From the NCBI GenBank assembly GCA_009617715.1, contig VTFK01000072.1:806001-870000 (forward strand): DNA of 64,000 bases, read 5' to 3'. Under the pieces are notes generated by a model. That model saw only the letters and a list, made by a program, of their open reading frames with translations. It had not been told where the DNA came from and did no database searches. The position numbers were made by a program, and so were the translations under genes. Below are positions 58,043 to 64,000 of this stretch, in pieces. Origin of the DNA: Plectrocnemia conspersa (taxonomy: Eukaryota > Arthropoda > Insecta > Trichoptera > Polycentropodidae). Each line of letters opens with the position of its first letter. The first letter of the stretch is position 1.

Positions 58043-58356
58043 TGTTATCGTTCATAAAAGATTCCATGGTGTTAAAGGTTAACGACATTGCTAACACGCC
58101 TGATACACTTATTATCAGTGCGATAAATCTCGATCGTCGCCAAGTTCATTTGTCACCGAGGACCAAACTGATACACGGAGGTCGCACATTGCGATCTTAT
58201 CAAGGGGCCCGGTTAAAAATAAAAGACGTGATACGTACATACGAGATCGTTGCCGAAAAGTTTAACCGGCAGAAGTTGCCAGCAACCTGCCCTCGTGTAC
58301 CTGTCTCGTACAAAATGTACGAGATCGTACACAAGGACCGAAATCCGAGACCGGAG
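58043..58356 (+). CDS. Candidate 314-bp internal exon
   Basis: The acceptor TTTTAATTTGTTTCACAG ends at 58042 and the donor GTGAGTAA begins at 58357. The whole interval is open in one frame (entry phase 1, exit phase 0). The peptide includes DSMVLKVNDIANTPDTLII, then HLSPRTKLIHGGRTLRSY, KIKDVIRTYEIVAEKF and ending RNPRPE. It is basic, without Cys-rich or membrane features, and I recognise no family. Intron-side stops follow directly (VSK then TAA). It may be a coding exon, a non-coding-transcript exon, or a fortuitous frame in a GC-richer island; the strong pair of splice sites favours an exon of some kind. Its phases match the candidates at 33027 and 61800. Confidence 0.4.
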
Positions 58357-58429
58357 GTGAGTAAATAATGGGCCATGAGAAGTTTTAATTTGGCACATAA
58401 CACGTTCGCGGCCCTCGCAAGGCGCCGGG

Positions 58430-58513
58430 ATTAGAACAAGGAAGAAAGAGAGACAAGATGAAGATGAAGATGAATTGAAGCGCAAGAGGATGGAGCAAGA
58501 GTCGAGGTCGTCG
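58430..58513 (+). CDS. Weak candidate exon with acidic/basic repeat
   Basis: A GATGAA triplet array (58457-58474) sits in an open frame reading RKKERQDEDEDELKRKR then MEQESRSS, ended by a strong donor GTGAGTGG at 58514. The acceptor side is poor. A charged coiled or disordered segment is what this would encode. It lies 157 bases after the previous GTGAGT donor, so the two donors may be alternatives of one transcript. Could equally be a purine-rich regulatory stretch. Confidence 0.2.
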
Positions 58514-58514
58514 G

Positions 58515-58640
58515 TGAGTGGCCTCCTTTATTTGCACCAGGTAATTGGGGGTAACGTGCAGGCGAAAACAGATTTATCGTGGTTTTACATACCGTGACGA
58601 GTCCCTGATTTTCTCTGCCATTACATGTCATATTTGTGCT
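58515..58640. promoter_or_regulatory. End of balanced-composition island
   Basis: GC-containing tail with CACCAGGTAATTGGGGGTAA near 58535. No further feature. Confidence 0.25.
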
Positions 58641-58649
58641 CAAAATCGA

Positions 58650-59225
58650 TTAATTTTGATCAAATGTATAATAAATTGAATATTTGATCAATATTCTAGG
58701 ACTTAAAAGCATACTTTGTGTATTATTGTATGGTATTTAAAATGTCATCAGTATTTAAAAAAATCATTTTAAATGTGATCCGATGTGTGTGATTTTTAAT
58801 TTAATCCATTTTCTGAATTAAGTTTATTAAATTATTTTTTCAGTCCTGATTGCGATGTTCACCACAATATTTTGAAGTCTCTTGATATTGTTCCCTCAAC
58901 ATTAATTTATAAATTAAAAGTTATTCTCAGTTTCAGAAGCGTATGAATATGAATTAATAGTAATTTGAATATATTATTATATTTCAGTTTTAAGTGCAAA
59001 CCCTCTGGTAAACTTAATCCAGTCTTGAATTCGTACAATAATAAATCTACCAACACATATTTAATAATTTAACCAGAAACCTTAAATCGCGCATTACTCT
59101 CGTTTACCTCTCACGTGAAACACATTATTCACATTACAAATTTTATCAAAATTAATTTAATACATATGATACAAATAAATGTATATAGAAATATATATAT
59201 ATATATATATATAGACATAGATTTA
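58650..59225. other. AT-rich spacer with (AT)n
   Basis: (AT)n microsatellite at 59191-59212. No coding feature. Confidence 0.5.
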
Positions 59226-59229
59226 AATT

Positions 59230-59900
59230 ATTAAACTCGTCTTAATATCAGTCGGCAGCTTTAACTACGGTACCACGTTTCGCGCTTACATTAATAGAAG
59301 TTTGATACTCGCGCTCGCACGCAATTTATCTACAATTTATCCGCTGGTGTACGTTTTGTTCTATTTATCTATATATGTGCGAGAGATACACGGGCTCCGC
59401 TTTAGTAGCTAAACGCTAACACTTTGCAAACAAGCCTACAAACATTCAAAATAATTATTGCAAAATAAACATGAGCCACTCCGCCGTGAATAATTAGGAA
59501 GTTCGCGTTCGTTGGCGAAATTCATTTACAAAGATATTTCGTCGGCTTTGCCGTCGGAGATATCATAAGAGGCGCACAAAACCCTACAGGGGTGGGTCCC
59601 GTGATTCTCCTCGTCCTGGCAGAAGGATTAAGAAGGATGCACTTAGCAGAATGAAAGGAATAAATGGGAGGCCCAATTTTCTTGACAGCCAAAATCCGAG
59701 AGCCTAATGCGGCCGAGATTATCGTCGGAAAGCCGATCATACTTACAAGCGGGCGGTTGGTTGCCTAGCATTTTCTACCTACCACCCCACTTTTTATACG
59801 AATTTCAATATCACGCAGTTGTCATATTTTTAAAATTTTGACATTTCACGCCACTTTGCCGTCTTTTTTAAGACTCACATAAGCCAGAGACGTCTCAGAG
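59230..59900. promoter_or_regulatory. Balanced-composition island
   Basis: Contains GGTACCACGTTTCGCGC near 59269, ACTCGCGCTCGCACGC near 59307 and a minus ATG frame of 72 codons (59522-59740, starting MIGFPTIISAALG) with no recognised family. Candidate regulatory element; a small exon is possible. Confidence 0.3.
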
Positions 59901-59904
59901 ATGT

Positions 59905-60840
59905 TAAAGGCTAAAAATAAATTTTATGAATTGAAAAAGTAGGTTGCTATATAAATAGTGATTGCGACTAGCCAATATAAAATTTTACCTTCTGGTCTAG
60001 AGAATATAGTTAATTTTAAATTATTTTTAATATACTTTCATTATTGTTAATTAAAAAACAATGATTTTAAAATTTCAAATTAATTTTCTTGTATTACTTT
60101 TAAATCATCCTTTATTATTTTTAGAAACATTAATGCATATGAATATCCATGAACCCAGTTTCCTTATTTTAAAATCTGACGCCTACTCTCTTTTTTAGCA
60201 TCCGACCATCCAGGATTATTTTCACACCCTGATTTTTCAAAAAAGGATTTTTTTAACGAGTTCAACAAGTGGCGATGAATGGCGTTTTACTCTTTGTTTT
60301 ATAATCAATACACATCACTGTTTTATCACGTAGTTATGATAAACAAAACAAGATGACAATAAGGTTAAGCAAGAGTAAGCTTTGCATTCGTGGGACTAGG
60401 AATTAACAGCCATTTTAAACACAGCGACTATACACAAGATATATAGTACATCATTACCAATAGCGTAAAACAACAAATTTTATTTTGACTAGTCTCCTAC
60501 TCTCCTAATATCACAAGTAAAAAAATAATATAACTACTGCTGGCAAAAGCTTTCAAAAACCAGATAATATGGTGTTACATTTTCAGGTACAATTGAGTAT
60601 GAAATCTCACTAGAGTAAAGTAACGAACTTTTTTTTAATGTTTTTTTTTATAACACCAACGGTTATTAATATGAATTTTTGTATTTATTTATTATTATTT
60701 TAATTTAATTTAAACCAACGTGACCTAACAGATTACTTTAATAAAAAATAATACATTGTATTAGTACATTGCACAAAAAAATATAGGAAATAAGAAAACA
60801 TAAAAAATAGAAAAAAAAAATTAAAAATAAATGATTATTA
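59905..60840. other. AT-rich block
   Basis: No feature recognised. Confidence 0.5.
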
Positions 60841-60847
60841 ATCAAAT

Positions 60848-61105
60848 GTGATTCCAAGATCTTAAGTGAAAGTTTTTTTAGCAAAAAAGTTCCTACCAGA
60901 ATTGTAGGAATAATTTGATGATCACTAAAGGACTATCTCAATAAATATTTTAAATTGAAAATAATTTTAATTTGTAACTGCTATATGTATGTCATTAATG
61001 TATTGGATCCTTGAGGAAGCCCCGAAGGGGTGAAATATTATTTTAAGAATCAGCCGCCATAGGTTACGAACTGTCTACGATCACTACGAATAACTCTAGA
61101 ATATT
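60848..61105 (-). pseudogene. Internally deleted LINE copy
   Basis: The + strand text matches the LINE at 54295-55715 in two pieces joined by a deletion. GTGATTCCAAGATCTTAAG at about 60848 corresponds to the position near 55030. ATTGGATCCTTGAGGAAGCC (about 61003-61022), CCCGAAGGGGTGAAATATT and CCGCCATAGGTTACGAACTG (about 61052-61071) correspond to about 55339-55410, which encodes the LRGVPQGS region. Same orientation as the longer copy. Inactive. Confidence 0.85.
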
Positions 61106-61339
61106 ATTGTTATTTTCTGCTTAGAAATTATAGCATGAATAAATGAGAATGTTGCTAGAAAAGTGACATTATAGCTAATTTAACTTCATGACAATTGATA
61201 TATATTTCACTAGAGCAGATTTATGTCTTAATAGAGCGGAATCATTAAAATTAAAATTTAAGAAGCACTGGTTTTTTTACCTGTTTCTGTTATTTTATGT
61301 TATATTTTAATAAATTCAGACTATTCTTGCTTCTCAGAT

Positions 61340-61600
61340 CGCAAACATATAAGTACGTATCAAACACATCACAGAGAAACGTTAATTAACAAAATTTACT
61401 TTTCAGCCTTGTCTATTGTTAAGACTCTTGTAAAGCCTGTTAAATTCTCGTAATATATTTCGATTCTGGTTTTTCCCTTCCGCTTACTAATTGCTGGAAT
61501 TAAATTACCGTTCGTTATTCTTAATTTAGAACGGCTTTGTTACGTTTTTTTCCATTGGTTACAAATCGCATATATACGCACTGAAAAACATACAGGGAGA
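61340..61600. promoter_or_regulatory. Mildly balanced island
   Basis: An acceptor-like TTTACTTTTCAG ends at 61406 but the following frames close quickly. CpG words are present (TACGTATC, TTCGATTC). No gene seen. Confidence 0.2.
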
Positions 61601-61611
61601 ATATATATTAT

Positions 61612-61613
61612 AT

Positions 61614-61652
<39 letters not shown>
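61612..61652. repeat. (AT)n microsatellite
   Basis: A long run of AT units, directly visible, just upstream of the island containing the candidate exon at 61800. Confidence 0.9.
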
Positions 61653-61659
<7 letters not shown>

Positions 61660-61799
61660 ATACTTCAACCGCTTTTTTTGGGTCATCGATGCGTTAGCAC
61701 CCGTTTTTTGACTACCGACGTGAAATAAAGTATATCTTTCGGCCAGATAAGTGAAGGCAAGACCATAAATCTAGAACGTAGACATTCTTGTTATATCAG

Positions 61800-61935
61800 C
61801 CTACGGTATCGATAGCTATTTATTTCGATATTGGTGACGTACCAAGTGTAAACGCCGGAGAAACAAATAAGATGTACACCTGTGATAGAGAGGGTCGGCT
61901 AATCTACCTCGCGTCGTGGCATCCGAACGAGAAAG
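61800..61935 (+). CDS. Candidate 136-bp internal exon
   Basis: The acceptor TTCTTGTTATATCAG ends at 61799 and the donor GTAAATAT begins at 61936 (AAAG/GTAAAT). The interval is open in one frame, entry phase 0 and exit phase 1. The peptide reads PTVSIAIYFDIGDVPSVNAG then ETNKMYTCDREGRLIYLASW and HPNEK. The TCDREGRLIYLASW stretch has the texture of an extracellular cysteine-containing module (C-x-x-x-G-x-x-hydrophobic-x-x-x-x-W), but the second Cys such modules need is absent. I cannot name a family. The phase fits the exit of the candidate at 58043. Flanks beyond the splice signals look non-coding. Confidence 0.4.
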
Positions 61936-61939
61936 GTAA

Positions 61940-62125
61940 ATATACATGTATATTGTATTATATACATGCGTATGTATGTCTACGCATGCGGTGCATAATA
62001 TTTTGAAGCTTTCGTTTGGTTAAATTCAATAAGGATCGAATTATTCACTTCCGTATCGTCGCGCCGGTGCGGCGTGCTTTAATTTTTAATATCCGCAGTT
62101 GTACGTTTCTCAGGATGCTGCAAAT
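61940..62125. promoter_or_regulatory. CpG-containing island tail
   Basis: TACGCATGCGGTGC near 61981 (NRF-1-like) and CGTCGCGCCGGTGCGGCG near 62058. No coding feature. Confidence 0.25.
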
Positions 62126-62129
62126 GCTT

Positions 62130-63385
62130 AGAATCTTTAAGCTTTGAACTGGAATATTTTTTTCATTTCCTACCATTTTTTTAATATCCTTTAACTTACA
62201 TTACTTACGTATTTAAGTTGTGTAAGTCGATAATATTTTAAGGCTTAATTAATATAAGATTATTTATTTTATAGATTATAGTTATGGATGTCACTACAAA
62301 AAATGCTCGTTATTTTTGCACGTGTTTTTTATCATTTCAATAATGTGTGCGACATATTTCTGTTAAAATTGTAATTATATATAAGTTATTATTAGTAATC
62401 AAATTGATATGTTAATAGATTTAAAATCGTCGCAATGCAATATGCTTGAATAAGTTCCGTAAGAAAAATCGTAAAGAAAAAATATTTTTTTATGTTTCGA
62501 TGCACATGCAAAAAGCGACATTTTAGTGGACTGCCTAAAATAAATAAGGAAAATGGACCAACGATGATTTATTGTTAAAACAAGATGTTTTTTGTTAAGT
62601 TATTCTAAAGTTTAATTCTAAAGCTATTGTTTGTATTATAGCTATCGTGATGCGTTAGAGAAACCACTTTAGTCATGATAGTCAGGTTTTAAAATAACTG
62701 TTAATAAAAAAAACTACAGGAAAATACTTTTCAAACACACATTTTCTAATGCAAAATATTTATGTATGGTTATTGATTAAACAGCAATAAAAAATAGATT
62801 TTGCGGGGACCAAAAATTGTTCATAAGTAGCTTTAAGATAGCCAACTAAAATCGCCCCTCATAAAACTATTTATTTCATTACAATAATAATACTAATTTT
62901 GTTATGTATTCTTAAATAAGGCTAAATATAGATGTAATGAACACGCACAATACAAAATATGACGGTGATAACTAAATCATAATTTAATAAAAACAATAAA
63001 AACCTGAATAACCCATATACAATAAAAAATAGCTACCATATTTGAGAGAGTGGTAAAGCTATGTATTCTATTGACTACTAAATGGCTTTAAAGTTATTCG
63101 GATAATTAAATTATTAGTAAAATATATTATTGTACCAAATTGTTAAGGGTTTGAAAGAGCAATAGCTGGATGCGCTTAATTATAGCATTTATTTTAATAT
63201 TAATAGCATTTAATTAATACGCACATTAGGTAAAACATGAAATACTTAGCTAAAATAAGAACTACAGCTAATGAGTATTTTAGTAATATAAATTAAAAAT
63301 ATTGGGATAAAATATATTTATATATAAATTTAAAACTACCTGAATTGAAATAAAATATTATAATTTTGATGTTTTCTTTTACATC
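62130..63385. other. AT-rich block
   Basis: No feature recognised. Confidence 0.5.
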
Positions 63386-63388
63386 TAG

Positions 63389-63475
63389 ATATTTTCAACA
63401 ATCCTCACTCCTGACCAATGGAGCAAGACCGCAACATCTTTAAGGCGATAGAGTACGCTCGGGATAAGGATTCCG
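63389..63475 (+). CDS. Weak candidate first coding exon
   Basis: The acceptor GTTTTCTTTTACATCTAG ends at 63388. An ATG at 63418 opens MEQDRNIFKAIEYARDKDS, and a possible but non-optimal donor GTTTGT begins at 63476. All frames reading in from upstream close before the ATG, so if real this would be a 5' untranslated/coding boundary exon rather than a continuation of the exon at 61800. Composition is balanced against AT-rich flanks. No family recognised. Confidence 0.25.
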
Positions 63476-63479
63476 GTTT

Positions 63480-64000
63480 GTTATTGTCTGCGTGAACTGT
63501 GTGGCTCAAAACAATTTCGCTCAGAATATTTAATTTTTTTATTTTAAAATAAAATATATGTTTATTTAACATACATACATCTGAGCTAAGTTGAAAATTT
63601 CAACGGACAATTAAAAATATTTTATATAATCGAAGAAACCAGACATTGATGTCATTAATTAAATATTTGCCAAATTCAAAATCTTTCACTAGTCAAAAAA
63701 AGAATGAAGTCTTTAGCTATTCTTCAAAAGTAAAAAGATATAAAATGGGGAAAGAAATTATTCGCAGATTGTTTAATGGCTCGACGACTCTATTAAATCA
63801 TTAGAATCCATTGAATAAATTAAAAATTATCATTGGCGCAACGATAAGAATAATAACTTTTTAAGCCTTACAGAGAATAGTGTAAAAAAACCAACAACGT
63901 ACGGATTAATGGAAAAATAATTAAAATATTTTAATCCACGGGTAAGAAAACGAATAACTTACAGTGTATATTTAAAGCCTTGATATCAATTAAACCAATC
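63480..64000. other. AT-rich spacer to window end
   Basis: No feature recognised. Confidence 0.45.

Noticed and set aside
1..64000. CRISPR array, bacterial operons, rRNA genes
   Set aside because: No regularly spaced repeat arrays, no Shine-Dalgarno-led gene series and no rRNA-like conserved segments were seen; the repeat content is eukaryotic.

Overview
This window reads as eukaryotic, strongly AT-rich nuclear DNA, most likely from an insect. The evidence is the repeat fauna (mariner, Tc1-like, hAT, Jockey/CR1-type and RTE-like LINE remains), the many AT microsatellites, the lack of any long undisturbed reading frame and the GT-AG splice-like signals. A beetle-like genome would fit, but nothing here fixes the order. 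There is no bacterial gene organisation, no rRNA, no convincing functional tRNA and no CRISPR.

The window is close to a gene desert. It may be one or more very large introns, or the regulatory flank of a developmental gene. About 35 islands of a few hundred bases with balanced base composition, normal CpG and dense transcription-factor-like motifs sit in a sea of 75-85% A+T. None carries a recognisable protein domain; the short open frames in them are mostly what reduced A+T content gives by chance. I read the islands as candidate conserved non-coding elements (enhancers or promoters). Notable motifs: a TGACGTCA CRE at 42203, an NRF-1-type palindrome at 46305, two E-boxes with GC boxes at 30448-30603, an ETS site at 22819, a CATAAA cluster with four CAGTGGC dyads at 19808-19913, and a perfect TCATTC initiator match at 48740.

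A few small stretches look like real exons on the + strand, with good splice signals on both sides and an open frame: 33027-33111, 58043-58356 and 61800-61935, whose phases are mutually compatible. Weaker ones are 5796-6073 (signal-peptide-like), 23429-23505, 58430-58513 and 63389-63475. I recognise no family in any of them.

The part that can be firmly named is a graveyard of transposons, nearly all in the AT-rich spacers: mariner at 4415-5200 and 25672-25935; Tc1-like at 27600-28545; hAT at 47692-48211 and 57030-57490, with hAT-like termini at 45440-45575; a Jockey/CR1-type LINE at 54295-55715 (reverse transcriptase open for about 430 codons but for one stop) with three decayed relatives at 20262, 38255 and 60848; a second and third RT lineage at 55790-56375 and 18600-18935; and the 3' end of an RTE-like LINE at 32835. 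The block 54.3-57.5 kb stacks three element families in the same orientation.

The most striking structural feature not explained by a named family is a perfect 34-bp inverted repeat with a 47-base loop (42836-42950), which would fold into a 115-nt hairpin if transcribed.
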